Assembly: GCF_963678545.1 (NCBI RefSeq) | Contig: NZ_OY782870.1 | Location: 1,674,001-1,738,000 of the forward strand | DNA length: 64,000 nt | Reading direction: 5' to 3' | DNA from: an uncultured Methanomethylovorans sp. | GTDB lineage: Archaea > Halobacteriota > Methanosarcinia > Methanosarcinales > Methanosarcinaceae | Part shown: piece by piece, positions 1 to 9,729 of the stretch | Layout of the letters: every line of letters starts with the position of its first letter | Numbering within the stretch: position 1 is the stretch's first letter | Notes under the pieces: model-generated | What the model was told of the DNA's origin: nothing | The model's input: the letters and a program-made list of their open reading frames with translations, nothing else | Database searches by the model: none | Position numbers and translations under genes: made by a program

Positions 1-39
1 GTTGGCAACGCCAGGTGATAACCGCTACACTACTGATGT
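1..39 (-). tRNA. tRNA-Gly (GCC), 5' half only, cut by window start
   Basis: The reverse complement shows a typical archaeal tRNA-Gly D-arm (GTAGTGTAGCGGTTATCAC), then an anticodon stem TGGCG and a loop TTGCCAA, giving anticodon GCC. The rest lies outside the window. With T8-A9 fixed, the 5' end falls near base 39, though the acceptor start (39 to 41) cannot be proved without the 3' half. It lies 9 bases after tRNA-Phe, so the cluster is probably one transcript. Confidence 0.75.
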
Positions 40-48
40 GCATTAATT

Positions 49-125
<77 letters not shown>

Positions 126-196
126 CTTATGGAGGGCCAACATAGCACCTTAATGCTGTTTTCCGATTTAAACTTAACTGTTTTTTGTTTTGCTGA

Positions 197-270
197 TGGG
201 CCCGCTGAGAGTCGAACTCAGGACCTCCGCCATGTCAAGGCGACGTCATAACCAACTAGACCACGAGCCC
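197..270 (-). tRNA. tRNA-Val (GAC)
   Basis: The minus strand reads GGGCTCG at the 5' end, pairing with CGGGCCC at the 3' end. The anticodon stem TCGCC/GGCGG carries loop TTGACAT, giving anticodon GAC, and the T-arm reads GAGTTCGACTC. CCA is not encoded, unlike in the neighbouring tRNA-Phe. It is the first gene of the tRNA cluster. A possible TATA-like element (AAAGGTTTATC on the minus strand, near 305-317) lies upstream. Confidence 0.95.
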
Positions 271-562
271 TTATCGGCACCACCCATACATTGTCATAGC
301 AGATAAACCTTTTGTTTCATTTATTCAAAAAAGGCTATCTCCTTGGTGAGGGAAGCTGACTCTATTTATAGTCACTAGTATTCTCTCTCTGACAGGGTGA
401 AAAACTATCTATCCAAGCAAAATAGATTCTCATATACATGTATTTTTGTAATCATTATCTCCATTACATTGTAGTAAAGAGTGCGGTGACTGCAGTATCC
501 CCTCATGTCTCCCACAGTTTAATTTTCTCTTAAGAAGTATCACTGGTTCTATTAGAACATGT

Positions 563-1003
563 TTAATAAAATATGTTAGATGTTGATTCTGTATTGCGTA
601 TCTGTTTGCTTGCACCACTTGGATAAATCAAAATTAATAGATCAACGCTTGACCCCAACTTTCTGGACTCATGTAAATAATATCCATCACTTGGGTGTGA
701 AACATTGCTGATACTGAGGATTGCGTAGTCTTTACCAATCTCAGAAATTGTCACATCTCCGAAGTCACTGAACATATTCCTTATATCGCCATCAAGATTA
801 TGACTTCCCATCAGTAGTGTGTAAGCCTGTGCAAATGTATCCAACTTAAAGGAAATAGTAACAGTGGCATTAGTTTCACTAAATCGCATTGTCATCTGTT
901 TGTAATGTATGTATTGCGGATCTTCGGTTTCAGCAGTTACAGGTGCTGAAATAAAGACCATTACAAGCAGGAAAGCAATAAGTATATGAATAATGGATCG
1001 CAT
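563..1003 (-). CDS. Small secreted protein of unknown function
   Basis: A 146-residue protein with a clear N-terminal signal sequence (hydrophobic residues about 5-20, cleavage expected after APVTA). The mature part is about 120 residues and mostly predicted beta, with no cysteines and no anchor at the C-terminus. I recognise no domain. The pattern of alternating hydrophobic residues and the motifs NATVTISFKLDTF and GKDYAILSISN suggest an extracellular beta-sandwich. It stands alone, divergent from lonB, after about 290 bases upstream of the tRNA cluster in which I see no gene. Function is not assigned. Confidence 0.65.
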   Translation of the reverse strand: MRSIIHILIAFLLVMVFISAPVTAETEDPQYIHYKQMTMRFSETNATVTISFKLDTFAQAYTLLMGSHNLDGDIRNMFSDFGDVTISEIGKDYAILSISNVSHPSDGYYLHESRKLGSSVDLLILIYPSGASKQIRNTESTSNIFY

Positions 1004-1159
1004 TTTCTAAACGCTTCCTGTATATCAGCCTTAATATTCATATAGTTTTGCAATATAAAGCAATATATTTGTTTTTATATGTGCATCTATATATGCAGAA
1101 GCGGATGAAAAACAAGGACTAGTCAGGTTGACAGCAGAAATTATAACTGTGAGCAAACC

Positions 1160-3058
1160 ATGGATACAGAGATGACTACTATTGATCATAACGAACTTTA
1201 TGATCTCGATTTCAATACTACGGACTCTATAGAAGTCCCGAAGTTGTTGATCGACCAGATCATCGGGCAGGAACATGCTGTGGAAGTGGTCAAGAAGGCG
1301 GCAAGCCAGCGTCGGCATGTGATGATGATTGGTACCCCCGGTACCGGAAAATCGTTGCTAGCCAAGGCTATGGCAGAACTTCTACCCAAGGAAGAACTAC
1401 AGGATATCCTTGCTTACCCTAATCCCGAAGATCTGAATAACCCCAAGATTAGAACAGTATCAGCAGGCAAGGGCAGGGAAATTGTTATGGCCCATAAAAT
1501 GGAGGCACAGAAAAAAGCCCAGTCCCGCAATATGCTGATGATGATACTAGTCTTTGGTATAATCATATATTCCTTCTACGTTGACCAACTGTTATGGGGA
1601 ATCATAGCGGCTATTATGATACTCCTGCTTACACGCCAGTTGCTGCCAAAAGAAGAAATGATGATACCAAAACTCATTGTAAATAACTATAACAAAGAGC
1701 ACGCCCCATACATCGATGCAACAGGTACGCACGCTGGTGCACTTCTTGGTGATGTGCGCCACGACCCATTCCAGTCAGGAGGGCTTGAAACACCTGCACA
1801 TGATAGAGTAGAGAGCGGAGATATACACAAATCACATAAGGGTGTTTTGTTCATAGACGAAATCAATACACTCAGCCTTGAATCTCAGCAAAGCATGCTG
1901 ACAGCTCTACAGGAGAAAGAATACGCTATCACTGGACAATCAGAACGCAGCTCCGGTGCTCTTGTAAAAACCGAGCCGGTACCATGTGATTTCATTATGG
2001 TGGCTGCAGGTAACCTCGACGCAGTGGAGAAAATGCATCCTGCTCTTCGATCAAGGATCAAGGGGTATGGCTATGAGATATTCATGCGTGACTCCATGGA
2101 GGATAACCTAGAGAACCGCAGGAATCTTGTGCGTTTCGTAGCCCAGGAGGTAATGCGCGATGGGCATATACCTCCTTTTGACAGGTCGGCTGTTAATGAG
2201 GTGATCAGGGAAGCTAGGCGTAGGGCCGGAAGGAAAGGACACTTAACTCTGAAGTTAAGGGATCTAGGCGGCCTTGTGAGGGTAGCCGGAGATATTGCTC
2301 ATGCTGAGGACTCTCCGGTGACCACCGATAAGCATGTGCTTGCCGCAAAGAAGATAGCCCGTTCCATTGAACAGCAATTGGCCGATAGTTATCTAGAAAG
2401 ACGTAAAGACTACCAACTGTTCAAGAAAGGTGGTTCAGCCGTGGGCAGGGTCAATGGTCTTGCCGTAATGGGTGGAGATTCGGGAATCGTCTTGCCCATC
2501 ATGGCCGAGGTGACACCAGCTCAATCAAGTTCCGAAGGACGTGTGATAGCCACTGGTATGCTCAAGGATATAGCAAAGGAAGCTGTTCAGAACGTATCTG
2601 CTGTGATAAAGAACATCACCGGAAAGGATACCGCAAATCATGATATCCACATACAGTTCATAGGGACCTATGAAGGTGTGGAAGGGGACAGTGCATCCAT
2701 ATCTATAGCTACTGCTGTGATCTCCGCCCTGGAGAACATACCCGTGGACCAGTCTGTGGCAATGACAGGTTCTCTCTCTGTCAGAGGGGATGTATTGCCC
2801 ATCGGTGGCGCCACCTACAAAATAGAGGCTGCAGCCTTAGCAGGCATAAAGAAAGTAATAATCCCCAAATCCAATGAGGATGACGTGCTTATAGAAGAAG
2901 CCTATAAGGGTAAGATCGAGATAGTGCCAGTAACGAACATTATAGAAGTTATGGAGCACAGCCTTGTGGGAGTCGATAAAAAGAGAATAATGGAGAAGCT
3001 TACGAGACTAACAAGCCTTAAGCTCAATCTCGATATTCCTGAAGTGGTTCCCACATGA
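1160..3058 (+). CDS. lonB: ATP-dependent membrane protease LonB (archaeal Lon)
   Basis: LonB is the membrane-bound AAA+ serine protease of archaea, degrading misfolded and regulatory proteins. At 632 residues it has the family size. Visible parts are Walker A GTPGTGKS (58-65), two transmembrane helices inserted in the AAA+ module (about 124-141 and 144-160), Walker B GVLFIDEIN (228-236), and a C-terminal protease domain with the Ser-Lys dyad (Ser511 in EGDSASI, Lys554 in ATYKIEAA). The insertion of membrane helices inside the ATPase domain separates LonB from bacterial LonA. It starts at ATG 1160 with only a weak ribosome site. tldD follows after 16 bases, so these protease genes are probably co-transcribed. 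Confidence 0.95.
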   Translation: MDTEMTTIDHNELYDLDFNTTDSIEVPKLLIDQIIGQEHAVEVVKKAASQRRHVMMIGTPGTGKSLLAKAMAELLPKEELQDILAYPNPEDLNNPKIRTVSAGKGREIVMAHKMEAQKKAQSRNMLMMILVFGIIIYSFYVDQLLWGIIAAIMILLLTRQLLPKEEMMIPKLIVNNYNKEHAPYIDATGTHAGALLGDVRHDPFQSGGLETPAHDRVESGDIHKSHKGVLFIDEINTLSLESQQSMLTALQEKEYAITGQSERSSGALVKTEPVPCDFIMVAAGNLDAVEKMHPALRSRIKGYGYEIFMRDSMEDNLENRRNLVRFVAQEVMRDGHIPPFDRSAVNEVIREARRRAGRKGHLTLKLRDLGGLVRVAGDIAHAEDSPVTTDKHVLAAKKIARSIEQQLADSYLERRKDYQLFKKGGSAVGRVNGLAVMGGDSGIVLPIMAEVTPAQSSSEGRVIATGMLKDIAKEAVQNVSAVIKNITGKDTANHDIHIQFIGTYEGVEGDSASISIATAVISALENIPVDQSVAMTGSLSVRGDVLPIGGATYKIEAAALAGIKKVIIPKSNEDDVLIEEAYKGKIEIVPVTNIIEVMEHSLVGVDKKRIMEKLTRLTSLKLNLDIPEVVPT

Positions 3059-3074
3059 GGATATTGGTTTTAAT

Positions 3075-4415
3075 ATGACCCACATGAAAAATGTTGACTT
3101 TTACGACGTAAGAGTGGTGGATGCCACTACTACGTCTATAATTATTGACAATGGAAATGTTGAAGAGATTTCTGTGAATTATACTCGGGGAGGGGGTATA
3201 CGTGCTCTGTGCGGAGGTTCGTGGGGCTTTACTTCAGCCGATGGCTATTTCGACGAGAGGAAAGCGCTAAATGCTGCCTCTGAACTTGCTATTAGCATGA
3301 ATTCCCGAAATCCCAAAGAAAAAGTGGAGCTCAAACAAATTGGAAAACCAACACTGAAAAGTCTTCCCCGTATAAAGATAGATCCTCGGGACATAGCCAT
3401 CGAAGAAAAAGTTGAACTGCTTAAGGAGATGAGCATACAGGCTAAGCTCGAGGGGATTAGCAGCACAAGTGCTGTCTACTCAGAATCAGAAGTAAAAGTA
3501 TGTTATACAAACATTGATGGTCTGGACTGTGAGTATGAGCTTATACGATCTGGATTTGCCGTTAGTGCAGTCGCCTCAGAGAACGGAGTTTACCAAGCAG
3601 GGAGAGAAAGTAAGTTTGGTGTCAAAGGATACGAAATATTCGATGAGAACAATGCTCTTGAACTTGCAGCAAATGCAGCTAATGAGGCACTTAAACTCAT
3701 ACATGCCAAGCCAGCTAAAGGCGGTAATCTACCGGTGATACTTGACCAGGAATTGGCAGGTGTGTTTGTGCATGAAGCTGTGGGGCATGCTTCAGAAGCT
3801 GATCTTGTACTTGAAGGAAGTTCAATTCTTGAGAACATGGTTGGGAAACAGGTAGCTTCACCCCTTATTAACATAGTGGATGATCCTACACTTCATGAAT
3901 ATGGTTATTTCCCATTTGACGATGAAGGAGCACAATCCCAAAAGACCACATTAATAAAAGATGGTGTACTGCGTTCTTTCCTACATTCCAGAGAAACTTC
4001 TGCAAAGCTTGGAGGCGAACCTGGACATAGCAGATGCCAAGGTTATTCCACGCCCATCGTGCGTATGAGTAATACGTATCTTGAGAACGGCAGTTCGACT
4101 TTTGAAGAAATGCTCGAGGAAATAGGCAATGGCATGTATCTTATTGGCTCCAGGGGCGGACAGGTCAACACGGGTGAAGGTATATTCCAGTTCAATGCTG
4201 AAAAGGCATATCTAATAGAGAAGGGAGAGATAACTACGCTTATGAGAGATGTATCTCTTTCAGGAAAAACACTTGAGATTCTCAACAATGTTACACATGT
4301 GGGCAATGATCTGAAAATGAATTCTGGCAGATGTGGAAAAGGCGGACAATTGGTGCCTGTAAGTGATGGTTCACCTCATCTATGCATCTCAAAGGCTGTT
4401 GTCGGAGGTGCCTGA
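3075..4415 (+). CDS. tldD: TldD-family metalloprotease subunit
   Basis: TldD is the catalytic subunit of the TldD/TldE zinc protease, which in bacteria processes modified peptides such as microcin B17 and degrades unfolded peptides. The 446-residue protein carries the family HExxxH motif as HEAVGH (His233, Glu234, His238) and the later GEPGHSRCQGYSTP segment. Its partner tldE begins at the base after its stop codon, so the two are translationally coupled. The start could be ATG 3075 or the ATG three codons later at 3084. Placement after lonB suggests a shared role in protein turnover, which is inference. Confidence 0.9.
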   Translation: MTHMKNVDFYDVRVVDATTTSIIIDNGNVEEISVNYTRGGGIRALCGGSWGFTSADGYFDERKALNAASELAISMNSRNPKEKVELKQIGKPTLKSLPRIKIDPRDIAIEEKVELLKEMSIQAKLEGISSTSAVYSESEVKVCYTNIDGLDCEYELIRSGFAVSAVASENGVYQAGRESKFGVKGYEIFDENNALELAANAANEALKLIHAKPAKGGNLPVILDQELAGVFVHEAVGHASEADLVLEGSSILENMVGKQVASPLINIVDDPTLHEYGYFPFDDEGAQSQKTTLIKDGVLRSFLHSRETSAKLGGEPGHSRCQGYSTPIVRMSNTYLENGSSTFEEMLEEIGNGMYLIGSRGGQVNTGEGIFQFNAEKAYLIEKGEITTLMRDVSLSGKTLEILNNVTHVGNDLKMNSGRCGKGGQLVPVSDGSPHLCISKAVVGGA

Positions 4416-5726
4416 ATGTATGATATTGCAAGGAAAGCCCTTAGTGCTGCCTTGAGAGCCGGTGCTGACGAAGCTGAAGTTTACTTAGTCAAAAGCGAGG
4501 TAACCAGTATAGAAATCCGCAAGGGTGTTATTGAAGGCTCTAAGGAAAACATAAACCAAGGGATGGGAATTCGTGCAGTCGTTAATGGTGCTGTTGGGTT
4601 CGCAAGTACCAATATAGACACTCGAATGGAAGATGCTGCCAGGACTGCAGTTTCTTCGGCTAGGATAAGAGGCAGCGATCCAGCTTGGAAATCTTTTCCA
4701 ACAGATGGAAAGTACCCTGAGATAAAGGGTACATTTGATCCCCGAATCAGAGATATGGAACTTGACGAATGTATTGAGTTTTCCACAAATATGTTGGAGG
4801 GGGCATCATCCATACCTGATGTTCTTGTAACCGCAGGATCATTTTCCCGTGTTGCAAGCCGTCGTCTGATCTTAAATAGCAACGGTATAGAGGTAGAGGA
4901 TCGGGGAACCGCAATAAGTGGGTTCGTAGATGTTATAACTGGTCAGGATGAACCAACTACAGCTTATGAGTACGACATGTCTAGGAATATGGACATTGAT
5001 TTCTTCAATTTGGGAAAGGCTGCCTCAGAGCTTGCATCCATGTCCAGACAGGGTATTTCTATCGAACCACACCGTACAGAAGTGATCATGCATCCTTTTG
5101 CAGTTTCTGATCTTCTTACAGGAATTTTTTCCTCTGCCATTGATGCAGATAATGTCCAAAAAGGCAGGTCCAGCCTTATTGGTCGCAAAGGAGAAATGAT
5201 AGCCAGTGAGAAGCTTTCCATAATCGATGATGGGCTACTTGAAGCTGGTCTTGAGACTGCAATGGCAGACGATGAAGGTGTTCCTTCACAAACAACTCCT
5301 GTAGTAGAAGCAGGCATTTTTAAGTCTTACCTTTATGATAATTATACCGCAGGTAAAGAAGGTATATGCAGCACAGGGAATGCTTCCAGGCACTCTTATT
5401 CTGCACCCCCTTCTGTAGGTATTCGCAACTTTATCATTGACTACGAACAAAGCAATTTGATAGAGGGTACGGATCAAGGCATCTACATTAATACCGTTAT
5501 TGGGGCACATACGGCTAATTATATTTCCGGTGACTTTTCAGTAGAAGCAAGGAATGCCTTTATTATTGAGAATGGAGAGCTTGTAAAACCTATTAAGTCA
5601 CTCATGTTATCAGGAAATGTTTTTGATATTCTTAAGAACATTAATGGTGCTGGTAAGGATGTGAGGCAAGTAGGTGCTACAGTTACACCTTCACTGCGAA
5701 TAGCCGATATGAGTGTAGTCGGCTAA
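4416..5726 (+). CDS. tldE: TldE/PmbA-family protease subunit
   Basis: This 436-residue protein is the TldE/PmbA half of the TldD/TldE heterodimer. It has the same fold as TldD but lacks the HExxxH zinc motif, as expected for TldE. N-terminal motifs (residues 1-60, including GMGIRAVVNGAVGFAS) parallel those of TldD (GGGIRALCGGSWGF), showing descent from one duplication. ATG 4416 directly follows the TGA of tldD. The stop is followed by a T-run (5733-5738), a plausible transcription end before the convergent MFS gene. Confidence 0.9.
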   Translation: MYDIARKALSAALRAGADEAEVYLVKSEVTSIEIRKGVIEGSKENINQGMGIRAVVNGAVGFASTNIDTRMEDAARTAVSSARIRGSDPAWKSFPTDGKYPEIKGTFDPRIRDMELDECIEFSTNMLEGASSIPDVLVTAGSFSRVASRRLILNSNGIEVEDRGTAISGFVDVITGQDEPTTAYEYDMSRNMDIDFFNLGKAASELASMSRQGISIEPHRTEVIMHPFAVSDLLTGIFSSAIDADNVQKGRSSLIGRKGEMIASEKLSIIDDGLLEAGLETAMADDEGVPSQTTPVVEAGIFKSYLYDNYTAGKEGICSTGNASRHSYSAPPSVGIRNFIIDYEQSNLIEGTDQGIYINTVIGAHTANYISGDFSVEARNAFIIENGELVKPIKSLMLSGNVFDILKNINGAGKDVRQVGATVTPSLRIADMSVVG

Positions 5727-5908
5727 ACTTAATTTTTTCTCTCTTCAACATCTTGTAGGTAATTTTAACACCAATACATCACTAATCTTCTTTAGAAGAA
5801 CAATTCTTTGCAAACTAAATACCTGTTGATACTTATAAGTGGAATCATGTGATATTGTTAATCCTGACAGGAGTTCAGGCACCAGTTTCACTATCACATT
5901 CAATAACC

Positions 5909-7117
5909 TCAGATCATCTTATCTTCAGAATTCGGTTCAGAAACCTTATTCATTACTACAATTAGTGAAAAAGCCATCATGGCAGCACATACATAAAAAG
6001 GCATCGTGAAAGAAACATATCCCCCAAGAAAACCTCCTATTAGGGGCCCAAAAGCTGTGCCTGCTGCCTGTGCACTTGTAATGAAGCTGACTCTTGAACT
6101 TACGGATTTCCCTCCTGCAAGGTCGACTGCAAGAGCCATGACGGGAGTTTCCACCGAGGCCATGCAAAGTCCTTGAAATGCACGCAGCACTATAAGCTCT
6201 TCTACTGTGGTGGCATATCCCAATCCAAGAACTATTGGTATATTCAGAAGTAAGCCGTACAGTATCAGTTTTTTACGCCCATATCTGTCCGAAAGCACTC
6301 CCATGGGGGTTTGTAGTATTACTCTGGATATGACATAGGCGGATACTGCAACGCTAAGTGACAGTTCAGAAGCTTGCAGACGGATCTCGTATTCCGGAAG
6401 AAAGGCGAATATGATCATGATCCCGACCATAATCATAAACATGGCAAGGGCTAGAGCATAGAACTGGGCTAGATCATCATCATCCCGATTCGATATAGTT
6501 TGTTTTTCATATTTGTCATATGTCTCACCTACGAAAAATTGCACAAGGAGCAAACTTATCAGGCCTAGGAGAGCACATAGGTAGAAACCAGCAGTATATC
6601 CATAGTAGGTAGCTACAATGCCGCCAACCATTGCACCGATGCCATACCCGAACCCTCTCATGCTTGAGTATATGCCAATGGCTCTGCCTCTGTTACGGGA
6701 TGTTGAGAAGTGTGTCACCATTGCCATGATAGCCGGTACTGTTGCACCTACCGTTATGCTCTGTATCGCCCTTAACAATACAACATGTTCGAACACATGA
6801 GTACGGGAATAAAGCAATGAAGCTGCCATAAAACCCGCAAGGCCGAGAATTACAAAGGGCTTTCTTTTATTCAGCCTGTCAGACAACCTGCCTAAAAAGG
6901 GTTGGGAAAATGCATTAAAAATACCATATACTGTGGTTACAATTCCCGCTTTTACTACATCAGGAATTTCAGGAGCAAAGATGCTATGTGTTTGAACTAT
7001 GTAGAGTGGTATAAGAAAAGCAAGTATTCCTGTACCCAGGTCCTTGAAGAATTTGGAAATGGAAAGGATGTAAAGCTTAGGGTCGAGTTTCTCATTGTCA
7101 TAATCACTTTCCACCAT
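5909..7117 (-). CDS. MFS transporter
   Basis: A 402-residue major facilitator superfamily permease with about 12 hydrophobic helices. It shows the MFS loop 2-3 motif (GRLSDRLNKRKPF) and its repeat in the second half (GVLSDRYGRKKLIL). The substrate cannot be named; the overall look is that of drug or sugar efflux MFS proteins. ATG 7117 is preceded by GAGG at good spacing. It stands alone, convergent with tldE across 182 bases. Confidence 0.85.
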   Translation of the reverse strand: MVESDYDNEKLDPKLYILSISKFFKDLGTGILAFLIPLYIVQTHSIFAPEIPDVVKAGIVTTVYGIFNAFSQPFLGRLSDRLNKRKPFVILGLAGFMAASLLYSRTHVFEHVVLLRAIQSITVGATVPAIMAMVTHFSTSRNRGRAIGIYSSMRGFGYGIGAMVGGIVATYYGYTAGFYLCALLGLISLLLVQFFVGETYDKYEKQTISNRDDDDLAQFYALALAMFMIMVGIMIIFAFLPEYEIRLQASELSLSVAVSAYVISRVILQTPMGVLSDRYGRKKLILYGLLLNIPIVLGLGYATTVEELIVLRAFQGLCMASVETPVMALAVDLAGGKSVSSRVSFITSAQAAGTAFGPLIGGFLGGYVSFTMPFYVCAAMMAFSLIVVMNKVSEPNSEDKMI

Positions 7118-7200
7118 CTAATGCCCTCTGCATATAAAACTCAGATCATATAGGACCACAAGTTATTCAATTCTTCCTGCACAAGGAAATTATATGAATG

Positions 7201-7598
7201 AACCTGTTTTTCTGCACAGGTATCAGCAAGTTGAGAAGAATGAACTGCTTCAAGGTACAGGATAACCAGTTTAGTACCATGATGAATATGCCGATAAATA
7301 TTCAAAAGTCAAAAATTACATGCAGGTGGTAACTGAAAACCTTACTAGTGCCTACTCAGATGCGGAAATGCTTCTGCGCTATCTGGTCTTGCCCGGACAT
7401 ATTGATTGCTGTACAAGGCCTGCAGTGAAGTGAGTAGCAGAGCATATTCCTCATGTTCGGTTCAATTTGATGTTCCAGTATGCTTCGCATTATCTTGCTT
7501 ACAAATACCCAGAGATAAACAGGCATCTTTCCACACCGGAAATGGAAAAAGCTGTGAAGATAGTGCTTTCCTCTGGCCTTGAAGATGTGCTATTATAA
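7201..7598 (+). pseudogene. Decayed radical-SAM protein (PflX/YfkA-like activase), C-terminal remnant
   Basis: Between 7287 and 7598 one frame encodes a recognisable C-terminal part of the pyruvate-formate-lyase-activase-like radical SAM family (LRYLVLPGHIDCCTRPAVK, then VAEHIPHVRFNLMFQYASHY, ending in SSGLEDVLL). It is interrupted by an in-frame TGA at 7431-7433, where homologues usually have Trp after (V/L)(K/E). Upstream (7201-7286) the similarity shifts frame and soon meets stops, and the N-terminal cluster-binding Cys motif is missing or scrambled. No start or ribosome site is seen. It ends two bases before the convergent cupredoxin gene. Confidence 0.65.
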
Positions 7599-7599
7599 C

Positions 7600-7956
7600 T
7601 TATTCCACGACTATTATGCCGCCTTTTGTATATGGATGTGTAGCAAGATAGCAGTTGTAAGTTCCTCTTTCATGGAATGTGTAGGTAAAGGTCATACCCT
7701 TGGTTAGTGTTGGAGATTGAAATGCACCGGTTTTGACAATATATGCCACTGAATCGTTATTGGTCCATCGTACTGTATCTCCTCTGGAAATAGTCAGTGA
7801 TTGTGGATGGAAGTTATAATCGTCGATATAAATTTCAATGTATTTTATATCTTCAGTAGATGTATTATTATTAACCTGGGTATTGTCTTTATCCGTACAT
7901 CCTGAAAGTGCAAGAACAGCTATCAGCAATATAACTACGAATAACTTATTTCTCAT
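7600..7956 (-). CDS. Cupredoxin-like lipoprotein with degenerate copper site
   Basis: A 118-residue lipoprotein: signal peptide 1-19, lipobox LSGC with lipidated Cys20, then a plastocyanin/azurin-type domain (45-118). The fold landmarks are there (FHPQSLTISRGDTVRWTNND, TFHERGTY, HPYTKGGIIVV). Aligned to type-1 copper proteins, the first His is Tyr72, the Cys is Leu104 and the axial Met is Thr110. Only His107 remains, and a Cys sits two residues early at 102. It would be anchored outside the cytoplasmic membrane. Classical blue-copper electron transfer looks unlikely; another metal or a structural role is possible. Confidence 0.8.
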   Translation of the reverse strand: MRNKLFVVILLIAVLALSGCTDKDNTQVNNNTSTEDIKYIEIYIDDYNFHPQSLTISRGDTVRWTNNDSVAYIVKTGAFQSPTLTKGMTFTYTFHERGTYNCYLATHPYTKGGIIVVE

Positions 7957-8030
7957 ATATTATTGAGTTATAGCCTGCTAGGTATAATAGTTTTTGAAAC
8001 AAAAAGCAGCTATTGACTTTTTGCAGTTCC

Positions 8031-9716
8031 TCATTTACGCTGTGTCATGTACATATCATCAAGACGTTCCAGCGTATCAACTTCTTCTATTGACTTATCA
8101 TCCCGTACATGCACAAGTCTTGGAAAGCGCAATGCATATCCAGATTCGTAGTTTGTGCTCTTTTGTATCTCTTCAAAAGCCACTTCAAAGAGAACATGAG
8201 GTCTGATCTCCACAAAAGTACCTGATTCTGAAATAATGTGTTCCTTGAAAAGTTCTGTTAATTCTGATAATTGTTCATCAGATATTCCGGTAGCTACTTT
8301 GCCCACCGGCAGGAATCTGCCAGTGTCAGGATCATGGCAGGCCAATGCATATGAACCAAGAAAACTTGTTCTTCTGCCATAACCCCATTCAGCTCCTACC
8401 ACCACGAGGTCCAGGGTTTCCATAACTGGCTTTTTCTTAAGCCAGTTCTTTCCCCGTTTTCCGGGTGAATACGGCGAGTCAGGGTTTTTTAGCATAATAC
8501 CCTCGTGCCCTGCCCGCAGTGCCTGCTCATACATACTATTGATCTCTGAGATGTCCGATGTTATCAGCTGGTTATCCACACGCACAAGATCACTATTCTC
8601 TACAGATGATACAAGGAATTCGCGTCTCTTTTGTAGTGGAAGCTCTATCAGGCTTTCACCTTCAAGGTACATGATATCAAAGAGGTTAAGAGTTAAAGGT
8701 ATGTGCCGTACTTTGTTTTCCACATCATATTTTCTTCTGAAGCGCTTGAGGATCTCTTGGAATGGTTTAGGTCTGCCATTTTCATCAATAGCAACAGCTT
8801 CACCGTCAAGTATGGCAGAATTGGCCTTTACAGCTTTCTTCACTGCAGATACAATATCAGGGAGTGAGTCTGTTATATTCTCAAGACGACGGGAATAGAG
8901 AGTGATTTCATCACCATTTTTATGTATCTGCACTCTTGCCCCATCGAATTTCCATTCTGCTGCAACGATACCCAGGTCTTTGATGGCAGTTTCTATATCA
9001 GGCGTTACTTGGGCAAGCATCAGTTTTATCGGTCTGCCTACCTGTAGTCCTAGGTTTAAAAGCGCCTCATCGCCGCCTTCCTTTGCAGTGACAGCCACAA
9101 GTCCCATGTCATTGGTGAGCATGTAACCTCTTTCTACAGATGCTACTGGAACAGCAAAAGCCTTTGCAATAGCGTCTCTCACAATGCCTTCACCTACTCC
9201 TATCCTCATATCTTCAATGGCAAGTCTCGCTATATATCCAACTTCCTCAGAAGATGCCGAATTAAAGAGATATTGTAAATGCTTTATCCTGGACGTCTGA
9301 GACCCCTTGCCAGTTGCACTGGCTATGTTTCTGAACCTTTCGAAGACTTCCATTATGCTCAATTCAACCGGTGAGTCCAAAAATGAAGAGAAAGTAGCTT
9401 GCCCTTTAGATACTTTACTTAGGGCTTTCACTGCAGTCTTGCCCATGTCCCCTGTATCTCTTACTATATCCTCTATTTTCTTAACTGATATACCTGAAGA
9501 TTTGGAAAGTGCATTGAGAAGAAGACCTGTACCCAAGCCGACTTCTTCATCGCTCCAGGCAGGGAAAACCTCTCCCATGACAAAATGAGTAACCACCGGC
9601 AACTCTTCAGTGGTTACAAGAGAGAAAAGTTCAGAGACAAGATCTGTCATATCCAGAGATCCGGCTGTCTCTTCTATAACTTTACATACCCTGCAGAATT
9701 CCTTGAAGCTTGTCAT
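8031..9716 (-). CDS. lig: ATP-dependent DNA ligase
   Basis: The replicative archaeal ATP-dependent DNA ligase (561 residues from the chosen start) seals nicks between Okazaki fragments. The adenylated lysine is Lys256 in motif I EWKFDGAR. Motif III-like [11 protein letters not shown], motif [14 protein letters not shown] and the C-terminal OB-fold follow, and the N-terminal DNA-binding domain is complete. The frame is open to 9758, but ATG 9716 gives the usual N-terminus MTSFKEF and avoids overlap with homoserine dehydrogenase, whose stop is 13 bases upstream. It is probably the last gene of the ACT-hom-lig operon. Confidence 0.93.
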   Translation of the reverse strand: MTSFKEFCRVCKVIEETAGSLDMTDLVSELFSLVTTEELPVVTHFVMGEVFPAWSDEEVGLGTGLLLNALSKSSGISVKKIEDIVRDTGDMGKTAVKALSKVSKGQATFSSFLDSPVELSIMEVFERFRNIASATGKGSQTSRIKHLQYLFNSASSEEVGYIARLAIEDMRIGVGEGIVRDAIAKAFAVPVASVERGYMLTNDMGLVAVTAKEGGDEALLNLGLQVGRPIKLMLAQVTPDIETAIKDLGIVAAEWKFDGARVQIHKNGDEITLYSRRLENITDSLPDIVSAVKKAVKANSAILDGEAVAIDENGRPKPFQEILKRFRRKYDVENKVRHIPLTLNLFDIMYLEGESLIELPLQKRREFLVSSVENSDLVRVDNQLITSDISEINSMYEQALRAGHEGIMLKNPDSPYSPGKRGKNWLKKKPVMETLDLVVVGAEWGYGRRTSFLGSYALACHDPDTGRFLPVGKVATGISDEQLSELTELFKEHIISESGTFVEIRPHVLFEVAFEEIQKSTNYESGYALRFPRLVHVRDDKSIEEVDTLERLDDMYMTQRK

Positions 9717-9729
9717 CAGATCAGCTTGT

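Noticed and set aside
430..618. 62-codon minus-strand frame after the small secreted protein
   Set aside because: It overlaps the real gene, has no ribosome site, and its product has no protein-like features.
5727..5908. Gap between tldE and the MFS gene examined for an RNA gene
   Set aside because: Only a T-run and a weak short hairpin are present.
7431..7433. In-frame TGA read as selenocysteine
   Set aside because: The site fits a Trp codon in homologues, the upstream frame is also broken, and selenocysteine is not known in Methanosarcinales.
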